Below, in pieces: positions 7,480 to 16,097 of a stretch of 64,000 nt of DNA. The stretch covers positions 19,189-83,188 of the forward strand of contig DYCF01000006.1 of assembly GCA_019418225.1 (NCBI GenBank), written 5' to 3'. Each line of letters starts with the position of its first letter. Position 1 is the first letter of the stretch. The notes under the pieces are model-generated. The model was not told the DNA's origin. It ran no database searches and saw only the letters and a program-made list of their open reading frames with translations. The DNA is from Clostridiales bacterium. Its GTDB lineage: Bacteria > Bacillota > Clostridia > Lachnospirales > Cellulosilyticaceae. Position numbers and translations under genes: made by a program.

Positions 7480-9519
7480 ATGAAAAAAATTGGAATTATG
7501 AAGAAGGTTATGTTGTTTTTTGGCTGTAGTTTACTCGTTTCATCTCTGATTATAAGTATGATTACTTATATCACTTCTAAAAATATATTAGAAAGTAACA
7601 CAAAGCTTACAAGTAGCCAGACCTTGCAAGAAAGTCAGACAGGCTTTACAACTTATTTAAAATCATTAAGTCAGCAAGTAGATTTACTTACCAGAAAAAG
7701 TGAATTAAAAAGGCTTGAAACACCTGATATTGTAGAAGAAAATCTAGACAGTACTTATGACTCCTTAGTCGCTGCCCTTAAAACCGCACCTGGTGCTGTA
7801 CGCTGTTATTATGCCACCGAAAACTCACGTTTAATTACAACCGTTCCCTATGAGGAAGAAGGAAAGACCAAATACAAATCTACCCTAGAAGAAAACATCG
7901 ACTCACGCACAGAAACTTGGTACACTAATGCGCTCAAAAATGATGAACGTGACGGCGTTTATGCAGGCTATACAGAACCTTATTTCTCAGTTAAAGACAA
8001 TATTCAAGTGATTACAGTGAGCCAATGCGTTAAATCTAAAGAAGAGGTTGTGGGCGTTGTCGCTATTGACTTTGCGTTTAGTTCCATTACTAATTTTGTC
8101 AATAATATTAAACTCCTTAATACAGGTTCTGTTTTCCTTGTCAATAACACAGGTAGTGTCTTAGTCGCACCTACAGACAGTCCGCTCACGCTCACACAGT
8201 TTAATAGTCTACCTTTTTGGGAAGAGCTAAATACTACTGAGCCTGTTAGCTTAACGAAAAATATTGAAGGCGATGCTTATTACATGACTAGCCTTACAAA
8301 TGCCATTACAAATTGGAAACTTATCGGCCTTGTTAATGAACAAGAAATCACTTCAAGCTTAACGAAACAACTCACTTATACAACCCTTGCCGTCATTGTT
8401 GCCCTTTTAATCAGCATCTTAGTTATCCTACCTCTTGTAAGAGATATCAAATCTAAGTTTAGAACGTTAAGTCATGCTATTAATGAAGTTTCACAGGGTA
8501 ACTTCACCGCGCAACCTATTATTGATGGGGGAGATGAATTCCATGCCCTCAGTCTCAATATTAATGAAATGATCACAAACATCAAGACTTTACTTACTAA
8601 TGTGGAGCATACTGCACGTACACTTTTTGAGGCTTCTGATAAAATCTCTTCCATCACAAATCAAACACAAGATACCTCATCTAATGTTAAAATCGCCATT
8701 GAAGAAATATCCATTGGTACTTCACAGCAAGCAGAGAGCTTACAAGACATTAACCTTCAAGTAGACACTTTAGCCAAACAATTAGAAGCAACTAAAAATT
8801 ATACCTCTGATGTAAAAAATATGTCTTCTGAAACCCAATCTCTAAGTAACAAAGGCTTACAAATGCTAAAAACATTAGACGAAAAATCGACACATTCTCA
8901 AGAGATTTCTATGGCTTCTTACAACTTCTTTAAAGACATGGCTGAAAGCATTAATAAAATTAACTTTATCTCAGATGCCATCATTGCCATTACCAATCAA
9001 ACAAGCCTCCTTTCTTTAAATGCAAGCATTGAAGCTGCACGTGCAGGTGAAAGTGGTAGAGGCTTTGCCGTAGTAGCTGAAGAAATCCGCAAGCTCTCTG
9101 AGGCCTCTAAACAGTCCACAGATGAAATCAAGGCAATAGTAGATGAAATCCATAGCAAGGCACAACAAGCTAATACTTCTTTAGAAGAAAGTAATGTACT
9201 CCTTGCAGCACAATCTTCTGCTATTAAAGATACTGAAAATGTCTTCAATAATATTCTTTCTTCCGTAGAAAAGCTTATTACAAACATTTATGAGATTGAC
9301 CGCCTCAATAACAATATGGTAGAAAACAAAAACACCGTTATTAAAAACATGGATGAAATGGCTGCTATTTCAGAGCAAACAGCTTCCTCATCACAAGAGG
9401 TCACAGCTTCTACAGAAGAAGTTGCTGAAACTATGACTCAGTTAGCTGCTCAAACCTCACATCTTACAGGAGTTGCCGAAACCTTAAAAGAAAATTTAAG
9501 CCACTTTAAATTAATTTAA
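7480..9519 (+). CDS. Methyl-accepting chemotaxis protein, paralogue of the 2278-4314 receptor
   Basis: A 679-residue receptor with the same architecture as its neighbour: TM1, double-Cache domain, TM2 at ~297-318, HAMP and a signalling domain with the tip QTSLLSLNASIEAARAGESG. The signalling half is almost interchangeable with the first receptor. Several Cache positions differ (DSRTETWY for DLRNESWY, CYYATENSR for GYYITVNNR), suggesting divergence in ligand rather than output. As in the paralogue, glutamate replaces the arginine typical of amino-acid-binding dCache sensors. Start ATG follows GGAGGG. The secreted-protein remnant and the orphan gene lie immediately downstream on the same strand. 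Confidence 0.95.
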   Translation: MKKIGIMKKVMLFFGCSLLVSSLIISMITYITSKNILESNTKLTSSQTLQESQTGFTTYLKSLSQQVDLLTRKSELKRLETPDIVEENLDSTYDSLVAALKTAPGAVRCYYATENSRLITTVPYEEEGKTKYKSTLEENIDSRTETWYTNALKNDERDGVYAGYTEPYFSVKDNIQVITVSQCVKSKEEVVGVVAIDFAFSSITNFVNNIKLLNTGSVFLVNNTGSVLVAPTDSPLTLTQFNSLPFWEELNTTEPVSLTKNIEGDAYYMTSLTNAITNWKLIGLVNEQEITSSLTKQLTYTTLAVIVALLISILVILPLVRDIKSKFRTLSHAINEVSQGNFTAQPIIDGGDEFHALSLNINEMITNIKTLLTNVEHTARTLFEASDKISSITNQTQDTSSNVKIAIEEISIGTSQQAESLQDINLQVDTLAKQLEATKNYTSDVKNMSSETQSLSNKGLQMLKTLDEKSTHSQEISMASYNFFKDMAESINKINFISDAIIAITNQTSLLSLNASIEAARAGESGRGFAVVAEEIRKLSEASKQSTDEIKAIVDEIHSKAQQANTSLEESNVLLAAQSSAIKDTENVFNNILSSVEKLITNIYEIDRLNNNMVENKNTVIKNMDEMAAISEQTASSSQEVTASTEEVAETMTQLAAQTSHLTGVAETLKENLSHFKLI

Positions 9520-9608
9520 ATATATTCAGAAAACTTAATCTTTTCTTTGATTTTGAAACAATTAGATGTTATCATGGTTCAGTATATTAAATCAAAGGAG
9601 GCGTTAAA

Positions 9609-9764
9609 TTGAATTTAACTAAGTATTTCAAAACCAAAATCAGTATTGCATTAACACTAGGTGTAGCCCTAACCAATGTACTCTATGCGAATCCCATTCC
9701 TCTACTGCCTTACAAACTTCTCCCCAGTACGAGACCTCTACAGCCACACCAGATATTGAATTAG
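9609..9764 (+). pseudogene. Signal-peptide exon of the following secreted protein, out of frame
   Basis: A TTG start behind AAAGGAGG opens a 51-residue frame beginning MNLTKYFKTKISIALTLGVA and ending the hydrophobic stretch at VLYA, a textbook secretion signal. It hits TAG at 9762. The mature protein continues in a different frame (positions = 2 mod 3), readable from about 9690 with Thr/Ser-rich text and no signal peptide of its own. A single-base deletion (or two-base insertion) near 9690-9710 would join them. No slippery heptamer is present, so a disabling mutation or a sequence error is likelier than programmed frameshifting. Confidence 0.6.
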
Positions 9765-9814
9765 TAGACTTAAGAGAGCATGAGGTCTTAGATATTAACT
9801 TAACAGATACATCA

Positions 9815-11080
9815 TTGGCACAACATACATCTACCGAAAAATCTTCAATGCCATTGCCATTAAATCATCGTGTTAAAACAAGCCGTTCTACTGATTCTGC
9901 CGTAGATGTTACTATACCTGAACTTGCTTTTGATACAGATGTTTATGGTATGCTAAGTGCTTCTAATACGGCTTCTGAGTATCAAGTAACTTTAACACAA
10001 CCTACTAAACTAACGGCTACATTAGATGCTGATATTTACATCTTTGATGAAGCACTTAATCTGGTTGCTACATCTCAAAACGAGGGGTTAGGTATTGCAG
10101 AAATCACTTCTTGTGTCTTACCAGCTGGAGCCTATTCTATCCTCGTTTATGACTATGAAGGTTCTGGTCTCTATCTCATTAATGCATATGCTTCAACACA
10201 AGATATCACTTATGAACTAAATGATACTTTTACAACTGCTACGGCTTTAGATAGCACATTTTATATTAATGCTAATATTGACACACCTTATGATGTAGAT
10301 ATCTATTCAACAAACATCTCTAGCAACACAATTATTAATATCAACTTCAACGATAACAATCAAGGTTATACCCTTTACCTAACTAATGGTACTAATATTT
10401 ATGATATTTCTAGTGGAGTCTCAGCTGTACAGCTAGACACAGGCAAATGGTATTTCTATGTATGTAGCGAAAATGGTACTTATTCTCCAACTACCACTTA
10501 TTCGCTAAGCCTTAAAAATTTATATCGAACAGATTTATATAATATTGCTTACAATAAAGATTATCAATCTTACTTACAATATGAAATAACTTCTCCAGGA
10601 GTTTATACTTACTACCTAAATGGTAAAGAAATAGATATGACTTATTCATATGAACACCATGTCTCTAATTCTGCTGGTTGGATTAATACATATATTGGGG
10701 TAGCAGGACAAGCTGGACGTAGTATTGTTATAGGTAAAGCTGCTGCTGATAATGCTGGCGTAGAACCACCTATTTTGGGCACGCTACGCACAAATAGTGA
10801 AACAAGATTAAGTGGTAACAACAGCACACCTGTACTTAGCCTTTACATAGTAGAAAATACAGACGTATCTAATACCTACTTAGCATATGTGCGTCGTTAT
10901 ACTGGTGGTGAATATAAATACACTACTGAGTCATGTTCTTATACTACGCCTGCAGCTCAAATCGTTATTGACCTTAATACGGCAAAAATAGTAGATGTCC
11001 TAACACCTAACTTCTATTATGACTATGGTTATCGTAATGGTTACGTCGCAGCTAACAATACTACGACATATTTAAACTAA
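9815..11080 (+). CDS. Secreted beta-domain protein body (frameshifted from its signal peptide)
   Basis: 421 residues from the first usable TTG, but the coding frame extends back to about 9690. The sequence is rich in Thr, Ser, Asn and Tyr, with hardly any Lys or Arg. Two beta-sandwich-like segments resemble bacterial pre-peptidase C-terminal domains: one around DVYGMLSASNTASEYQVTL...AGAYSILVYDY and one around TPYDVDIYSTNISSNTIIN...GKWYFYVCSENG. That resemblance is inference. No catalytic motif is visible. Neither this TTG nor the upstream frame has its own convincing ribosome site, so expression as a secreted protein needs repair of the frame. The 239-aa orphan gene follows after 31 bp. Confidence 0.6.
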   Translation: MAQHTSTEKSSMPLPLNHRVKTSRSTDSAVDVTIPELAFDTDVYGMLSASNTASEYQVTLTQPTKLTATLDADIYIFDEALNLVATSQNEGLGIAEITSCVLPAGAYSILVYDYEGSGLYLINAYASTQDITYELNDTFTTATALDSTFYINANIDTPYDVDIYSTNISSNTIININFNDNNQGYTLYLTNGTNIYDISSGVSAVQLDTGKWYFYVCSENGTYSPTTTYSLSLKNLYRTDLYNIAYNKDYQSYLQYEITSPGVYTYYLNGKEIDMTYSYEHHVSNSAGWINTYIGVAGQAGRSIVIGKAAADNAGVEPPILGTLRTNSETRLSGNNSTPVLSLYIVENTDVSNTYLAYVRRYTGGEYKYTTESCSYTTPAAQIVIDLNTAKIVDVLTPNFYYDYGYRNGYVAANNTTTYLN

Positions 11081-11111
11081 TTAAATATACGTTAATTTAG
11101 GAGGTATTTCA

Positions 11112-11831
11112 ATGCATATCAACAGTTATAATGTAATATCATTTTCACCTATGCCTAACACCCTTCAAGAAGCCATTTCACAAAGACGTACACATGGCAC
11201 AACTCAAAAGACTGATTCTAAGGAGCTTAACTTCTCTGACCTTACTTTAAAGTGTATAAATGATTCAGATTCAGGTATTTATAAAATCGATGACTTAAAT
11301 GCCTTCGTTTATGAACAAACAAAGTATGAAATTGCTATTCGTGACGCCGTCTATAACACAGGAGATCTTACTGCTAGTGCAACTGCTTATAATGAACTAC
11401 TCACTGAAATCACACAACAATATGCCTCAGATACAGAATCCTTTACTAAAGCGAAATCCTCTTTAGATACACAATACGAACACTTTGCAACCAACTTTTC
11501 TAATACACTTTCAGAACTTACCTCTTTTGCCTGTGGCACTGGTAGTATCCAAGACCATACATTTAAATTCAGCCTTACACGTGAACAACGTGTCCAGATT
11601 GCCACAGACACTAAGTTATATCTCATGAACACAAATCCTTCACTTCAAAGTATTGAAACTCAAGAAAATCCCACTTTTACACAAGATGATATTACAAATC
11701 TGGTACAAATCTTTTATGGTGACAAAAAAAATTCAGCTACTCATTTAAATAATTTTCTTAATGGTATTACTACCAATACAAATATATCATCATCACTAAA
11801 AGATTCCCTTAAAGCACTTGTAGTATCTTAA
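11112..11831 (+). CDS. Orphan protein of unknown function
   Basis: 239 residues, start ATG behind AGGAGG. I do not recognise the family. There is no signal peptide or membrane segment. It is polar and Thr/Ser/Asn-rich with predicted long helices in the middle (residues ~65-130, e.g. AYNELLTEITQQYASDTESF) and a helical end. Composition resembles the preceding secreted protein, and the short spacing suggests one transcript with it. Export without a classical signal is possible but unsupported. Confidence 0.75.
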   Translation: MHINSYNVISFSPMPNTLQEAISQRRTHGTTQKTDSKELNFSDLTLKCINDSDSGIYKIDDLNAFVYEQTKYEIAIRDAVYNTGDLTASATAYNELLTEITQQYASDTESFTKAKSSLDTQYEHFATNFSNTLSELTSFACGTGSIQDHTFKFSLTREQRVQIATDTKLYLMNTNPSLQSIETQENPTFTQDDITNLVQIFYGDKKNSATHLNNFLNGITTNTNISSSLKDSLKALVVS

Positions 11832-11937
11832 TAGCATTATAAAGAAATCATAATTATACAGTTTCATTTTAATATTTCGGCTTATTGTTTCAGGTTGCCT
11901 TTTTATGGAATAACCCTTATAATTTATACATAAGCAC

Positions 11938-11989
11938 CGAAGAAAGAGGGTATTACGCTAGCCTAGCTCACGTAATACCCTCTTCTTCG
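11938..11989 (+). terminator. Long hairpin, probable terminator
   Basis: CGAAGAAAGAGGGTATTACG (11938-11957) pairs with CGTAATACCCTCTTCTTCG (11971-11989) with one bulge and a 13-nt loop. There is no clear T run after it, so termination is likely but not certain. Confidence 0.55.
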
Positions 11990-12039
11990 TTATGTAAAAT
12001 ATTATTCGTAATCTTTGACATTATTTAAATCTACTTTTT

Positions 12040-12480
12040 CAAGATTAATATCATTTTATTTGCCCACTTTTTATCAGCCCTGATTCCTTAAACTTTTATA
12101 GTCCACTAAAATGCTCTGAAAAACCCTCTCTCCTCTTTGCTTACTTTAGCCCCTCAGCTTCTAGTGAGTTTAGACTTTAGATAAGTTTTTCTATTTATTT
12201 TAGGTCGCTATAAAAGTTTAAGTTTCAAAGGAGGGGCTCCTAACTATTTATTGTGGGTACCCGCTAAACAATAAATAGTTAGGCTCTGATCTTAAATCTT
12301 TGTTTTTAATTGCTTTTAAGGTGTAAGTATTAGTTTTTCAGAACGCTAGCTGTATCCTTGTGCGCGTCATAATTGCGTTAGCCAGTGATGGTGCTCCACT
12401 TCAAAATAGGTTAGACATCATGGGGTATTGGCGCTTATGTTGATTACTTGGATTAAACTTTTGTGCTGTATTACTTGTCC
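12040..12480. other. Structured non-coding region
   Basis: No ORF with a ribosome site. It contains nested inverted repeats: TTAAACTTTTATAG (12088-12101) with CTATAAAAGTTTAA (12208-12221), and a perfect 16-bp pair CCTAACTATTTATTGT (12239-12254) / ACAATAAATAGTTAGG (12268-12283) with a 13-nt loop around GGGTACCC. I do not recognise an RNA family. Confidence 0.5.
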
Positions 12481-12587
12481 TTACACTTAAGTATATGTCT
12501 CTTTTAAATAATTTCCCTACTTTGCAACTAAAAAAAATATAAATAACTTAAATTTTATCCCTCATCTCTCATTAGATGATTGCTAAA

Positions 12588-12771
12588 TTGTTTTCTCTCA
12601 ATGATTTCATATGACTATAGAGAAACCAACTAAAAACTTGAAATATACATGTAGGTAAATAGGTTTCTCTCAATGATTTCACATGACTAAAAATCATGAA
12701 TAACTAAACTTTATAAATGTGAAATCTATAAAAACTATGAATAACTAAACTTTATAAATGTGAAGTCTATA
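12588..12771 (-). repeat. 115-bp two-hairpin miniature element, full copy plus flanking fragments
   Basis: The full copy is 12616-12730 (minus orientation): it begins and ends with TATAGA-type termini and has two internal hairpins, GATTTCACAT/ATGTGAAATC and GAGAAACC/GGTTTCTC. A fragment of a second copy abuts the left side (12588-12615), and the right end is duplicated (12731-12771). The element lies ~120 bp upstream of the third chemoreceptor gene. Confidence 0.85.
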
Positions 12772-12813
12772 TCTCCATTATATTTTTAATAGTTAATCTT
12801 TTATATGATTATC

Positions 12814-12840
12814 TAATATAAATCTGCTAAAATCCGATAA
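12814..12840 (+). promoter_or_regulatory. Possible flagellar sigma-D type promoter
   Basis: TAAT-N16-CCGATAA, about 50 bp before a chemoreceptor start, resembles the sigma-28/sigma-D consensus (TAAA-N15-GCCGATAA) that often drives chemotaxis genes. Single-site match by eye. Confidence 0.3.
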
Positions 12841-12889
12841 CAGTTATTACGTGAGATTTTTTTACATATTATGTTATAAAGGAGTTTGT

Positions 12890-14368
12890 ATGGAGTATAA
12901 TTCAATAAATTTTTCATCCACCAATAAATTGGTACTTACATTAAGTTGTCTTATTAATGCCTTTTTAACACTAGGCAATTTTGTAGAGGTTCTTAAAGGT
13001 AACAAGCCCTTACTCGTAGCAACAGGCTATCTCATCCTATCACTTATTAATGTAGGCGGACTACTTTACCTCTATCGTAAGGACAATAATTCAGCTTTAT
13101 TTAAAGAGTTTAGCTTTTGGAGCTTTTTAGCCGTTTATGTTTACTCAATCTTTGCATCTTACACTGTCGGGGTTTATGTGTATATCATACCGTTTGTTTT
13201 CTTATATTTCTCATACTTTGATGTAAAATTTATTCAAAAGGTTGTCTGTATTGTATTTACGCTAAACATTACACGTGTACTTTGGCTTGTTCTAATTATT
13301 AAACAAAATCAGCCACACTTCGTTTCAGATTACACAATACAATTAGCATCAATGTTTACTATTTGTCTGATTGCTTACTTAGTCACTAAAGTTTCTACTC
13401 AAATGAATACAGAAAAACTAGAAACATTAGAAGCAAGTAGACAACAACAAGCAGAAATTTTAAGTAGTGTCCTAGAATTAGGCCGTGTATTAGATACACA
13501 ATCGCAAGAAATTTATACTGTAGTTTCTGAACTTGAAAAATCAAGTAACGTTGTAGCCACTACAATGAATGAAATTACTGTAGGTATCGAAGATACCACA
13601 CAAAATATTCAAACACAAAGTCACTTAACACAGGATATTCAGCACATTATCTTAGATACTTCTGATGCTTCTAAAGTTATGACGCAAATCTCTTTAGAGA
13701 CAATTGATGAAATTAATAAAGGTAAAGAAATCATTGAAGAACTTAGTAAACAAACTGCTACCATGAATACAAATAGTGATACAGTTTACAATTCAATGAT
13801 TGCCCTTCAAGATAAAACAAGTGAAATCGGACGTATTACTTCTACTATTACAGATATCGCAGCACAAACAAATATTCTTTCTCTGAATGCTGCTATCGAA
13901 AGTGCACGTGCCGGAGAAGCTGGTAAAGGATTCGCCGTGGTTGCTGATGAAGTACGTAGCCTCTCAACACAAACAAGCGCTTCAGCAGGTACTATTGCAA
14001 ACATTTTAGGTGAACTTCAAGTCATGGTGCAAGATGCTGTCTCAGCTATGAATACTTTTAGAACAACAAATACTGCACAAAATAAACTTATTCAAGATAC
14101 TGAATCAATTTTCAATACAACTATTCAAAGCATGAATGACGTAAATCGCAATATCAATCTTGTATCTGATAAGGTTCAAGCAATCCTTGCTTCTAACGAC
14201 CAAATCGTAAATAGTATCGAAGAGATTTCTTCAACAAGTGAAGCCAACCTTGCCAATATCCAAGAAAGCTTCGCTGCCACAGAAACAAACAATACTCAGA
14301 TTGCACAAACTAAAGTGATTGCACAAACACTTGTCGCAACATCTGAACAAATTCAAAAATATCTCTAA
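12890..14368 (+). CDS. Membrane-anchored methyl-accepting chemotaxis protein without periplasmic sensor
   Basis: The 492-residue protein starts at the ATG behind AAAGGAG; an upstream GTG at 12851 is in frame but lacks a ribosome site. The N-terminal ~175 residues form about six transmembrane helices with short loops; no Cache or HAMP domain is present. The rest is a coiled-coil MA signalling domain with the tip QTNILSLNAAIESARAGEAGKGF. The sensor is therefore probably the membrane bundle itself or something in the cytoplasm. It differs clearly from the two Cache receptors upstream. It is followed by a strong terminator. Confidence 0.92.
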   Translation: MEYNSINFSSTNKLVLTLSCLINAFLTLGNFVEVLKGNKPLLVATGYLILSLINVGGLLYLYRKDNNSALFKEFSFWSFLAVYVYSIFASYTVGVYVYIIPFVFLYFSYFDVKFIQKVVCIVFTLNITRVLWLVLIIKQNQPHFVSDYTIQLASMFTICLIAYLVTKVSTQMNTEKLETLEASRQQQAEILSSVLELGRVLDTQSQEIYTVVSELEKSSNVVATTMNEITVGIEDTTQNIQTQSHLTQDIQHIILDTSDASKVMTQISLETIDEINKGKEIIEELSKQTATMNTNSDTVYNSMIALQDKTSEIGRITSTITDIAAQTNILSLNAAIESARAGEAGKGFAVVADEVRSLSTQTSASAGTIANILGELQVMVQDAVSAMNTFRTTNTAQNKLIQDTESIFNTTIQSMNDVNRNINLVSDKVQAILASNDQIVNSIEEISSTSEANLANIQESFAATETNNTQIAQTKVIAQTLVATSEQIQKYL

Positions 14369-14388
14369 TCTTTCTTTAGATATAGCAT

Positions 14389-14456
14389 AATAGGGGAACA
14401 GACGCACTATGAACTTACCTTTGGTAAGACTACAGTGCTTCTGTTCCCCTATTTTT
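14389..14456 (+). terminator. Intrinsic terminator after the third chemoreceptor
   Basis: AATAGGGGAACAG (14389-14401) pairs with CTGTTCCCCTATT (14441-14453), with an inner CTTACC/GGTAAG hairpin and a T6 run. Confidence 0.85.
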
Positions 14457-14465
14457 TACTATGTT

Positions 14466-14641
14466 TTATCGGCTCTTAAATTTTACATCCATCTTTTCAA
14501 CTTCATTGGAATGTTTTAAAACAACCATTGCCAATCTCACCAGCAAGCTAGATGGTTTATCTTCAATTACATCTTCTATTGCCTCATCTAACACCTCTCC
14601 ATCTGAAATCACCCTAAGCCTTGATTTCCCCATTTTCTCAC
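14466..14641 (-). pseudogene. Out-of-frame C-terminal remnant of the FtsW-like gene
   Basis: The frame after the 14609 stop reads on in another register. Its end, PSSLLVRLAMVVLKHSNE, recalls the GGSSLLxNLIAxGLLLxISR C-terminus of FtsW/RodA proteins. This suggests that an internal deletion with frame change removed the last membrane helices of the upstream gene. The match is short and by eye. Confidence 0.35.
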
Positions 14642-15217
14642 AAAGTTTGTAAAGGCTATGATAAATAATGGTACAGCTAATGTTACCGGTTGAATAAGAA
14701 GTGGTCCAATCCTTAACCACCTCTTTATTCCATTCACTTCTAATCCTATAAAATGTGTCATAATTAGAAGTATACAAGGCAGTATATATAATACCCATGT
14801 CAGCTTTTCTAGAGAACTATATTTTACTTTATAAAGTATATGTATTACTGCAAGTCCTGCGATGCTAGCCAAAAATATTTGTTTCATCACTAAACGTTTT
14901 TCTACATCAAACTGTATGGCATAATCTGATATTGCAAGAAAACCTATGCCTATCAGTGCCCCCATCAATAATAACACGCGCCATTCCAGTACAGGCTTAT
15001 GTGTCTTATGAAATCCTTCTCCAACCTCCTTGGCATCTCCCATTTGTGCCACAGCCTTTTCATAAGCCGTTTCCTCATCCAGCCCTTCTTCCATCATCAA
15101 CTCATCCTTTAAAAGTTCAATATGCTCATTTAATTCCTGTGCTAAATAAGGATGAATCTTCTTGTACTTCACCTCATTTAAAACTCCTTTAAGAAAGGCA
15201 TCCACATACTGATTCAC
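14609..15217 (-). CDS. Truncated FtsW/RodA-like membrane protein with N-terminal permease-prefix (HAAS-like) domain
   Basis: The first ~75 residues (MNQYVDAFLKGVL...HPYLAQELNEHIELLKDELM...VAQMGDAKEVGEGFHKTH) are the helical prefix domain found on membrane proteins paired with PadR regulators. Four or so membrane helices follow. The segment VNGIKRWLRIGPLLIQPVTLA matches the FtsW/RodA/SpoVE signature (GAKRWLxIGPxxxQPSExxK), the shape of lipid-II glycosyltransferases. At 202 residues it is about half the expected length, ending just after the signature, with an out-of-frame remnant downstream, so it is probably non-functional or newly shortened. The GTG start overlaps the padR 3' end by 29 bp. 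Glycosyltransferase activity is unlikely in this form. Confidence 0.7.
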   Translation of the reverse strand: MNQYVDAFLKGVLNEVKYKKIHPYLAQELNEHIELLKDELMMEEGLDEETAYEKAVAQMGDAKEVGEGFHKTHKPVLEWRVLLLMGALIGIGFLAISDYAIQFDVEKRLVMKQIFLASIAGLAVIHILYKVKYSSLEKLTWVLYILPCILLIMTHFIGLEVNGIKRWLRIGPLLIQPVTLAVPLFIIAFTNFVRKWGNQGLG

Positions 15218-15551
15218 TTAAAGCACCTCCCCCAATGACTTTTAACACGCCTTGAGAATAAGTTTGCCACTCTTCTTTTTTCTCTTTTAATCCCTTCTTC
15301 CCTTTTTCAGTAATGCGATAATACTTACGCTTACGTGCAGAAGTTGTTTCCTCCCAATAAGCCTCAATCATTCCATCATTTTCTAAGCCATGTAAAATCG
15401 GATACAAAGTCCCTTCCTTGAGCTGAAATACATTATCAGACTTGCGCTCAAGCTCCTTCGTCATCTCATACCCATACTTATCTCCCTCATTTAAAAGTTG
15501 CAAAATAAAAAGGGTCGTCGTCCCCTTTAACAATTCTTTACTTACTGCCAT
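15189..15551 (-). CDS. PadR family transcriptional regulator
   Basis: 120 residues of the short PadR class: the winged helix spans LLKGTTTLFILQLLNEGDKYGYEMTKELERKS and the EGTLYPILHGLENDGMIEAYWEE wing (residues ~8-65), with a short C-terminal dimer helix. It sits first in a two-gene unit and overlaps the prefix-domain gene, the usual arrangement in which PadR represses its own operon. Start ATG behind TTGGAGG. Confidence 0.9.
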   Translation of the reverse strand: MAVSKELLKGTTTLFILQLLNEGDKYGYEMTKELERKSDNVFQLKEGTLYPILHGLENDGMIEAYWEETTSARKRKYYRITEKGKKGLKEKKEEWQTYSQGVLKVIGGGALSESVCGCLS

Positions 15552-15843
15552 TTTCTAAATACCTCCAATTACAATATATCGTAAATCTAGGTATATGCTA
15601 TCAGGTTCACTAAATTGTATCAACAAAAACTTTATTTTCCCCTCTTACAAACTTCTTCTATAATGTATTAAATTACTATATTTAATGTCATGCACTATAC
15701 CATAGCAAAACATAGCTGCTAAACAATAAGAAAAGTTCTCTTCTGCCAGTCTATCTATATAGTAATTTAATAAACCTCTGACTAAAAAAGTCTATACCCT
15801 TTGCACTCGACACTTACGTAAATATTTCTTCTTTTATTGCTAT

Positions 15844-16090
15844 GTTATAAAAACTGGCTCGTAAGTAGTTGGTGAGTTGAGGCCCAGCTAGTCTACCTTC
15901 GAAGAAATTCGATGATGGTCTTGGGGCGACTATTTAAAGAGGTTTTAGCACTGCTGTTTGAACGGAGCGCTAGCGCAGTGAGTTCAGTGCGTTTCTTTAA
16001 ATAGGCGACCTTAGACCATCACAAATTTCGTAGAGAGTAGCTAGATGGGCCTCAACTCACCAACAGCTCTTACCATCTGCTTTTTATAAC
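15844..16090. repeat. 247-bp imperfect palindrome (long-hairpin element, copy 1)
   Basis: Outer arms GTTATAAAAA (15844-15853 / 16081-16090) and a perfect 18-bp pair starting TTGGTGAGTTGAGG (15869-15886 / 16046-16063) enclose a core shared with copies at 45590 and 53754: ATGATGGTCTT on the left, AGACCATCACAAATTTCGTAGAG on the right, and GAGCGCTAGCGCAGTGAGTT at the tip. The whole strand folds back on itself. It lies between the padR unit and the nitroreductase gene, downstream of the latter. Confidence 0.8.
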
Positions 16091-16097
16091 CTGCTTT

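Noticed and set aside
9690..9764. Programmed -1 frameshift joining signal peptide and mature protein
   Set aside because: No X XXY YYZ slippery heptamer and no clear downstream pseudoknot; mutation or sequence error is simpler.
12040..12890. c-di-GMP (GEMM) riboswitch before the third chemoreceptor
   Set aside because: None of the conserved GEMM core strings could be found.
15844..16090. IS200/IS605-type element or retron
   Set aside because: No transposase, reverse transcriptase or other ORF inside or beside any of the three palindromes.
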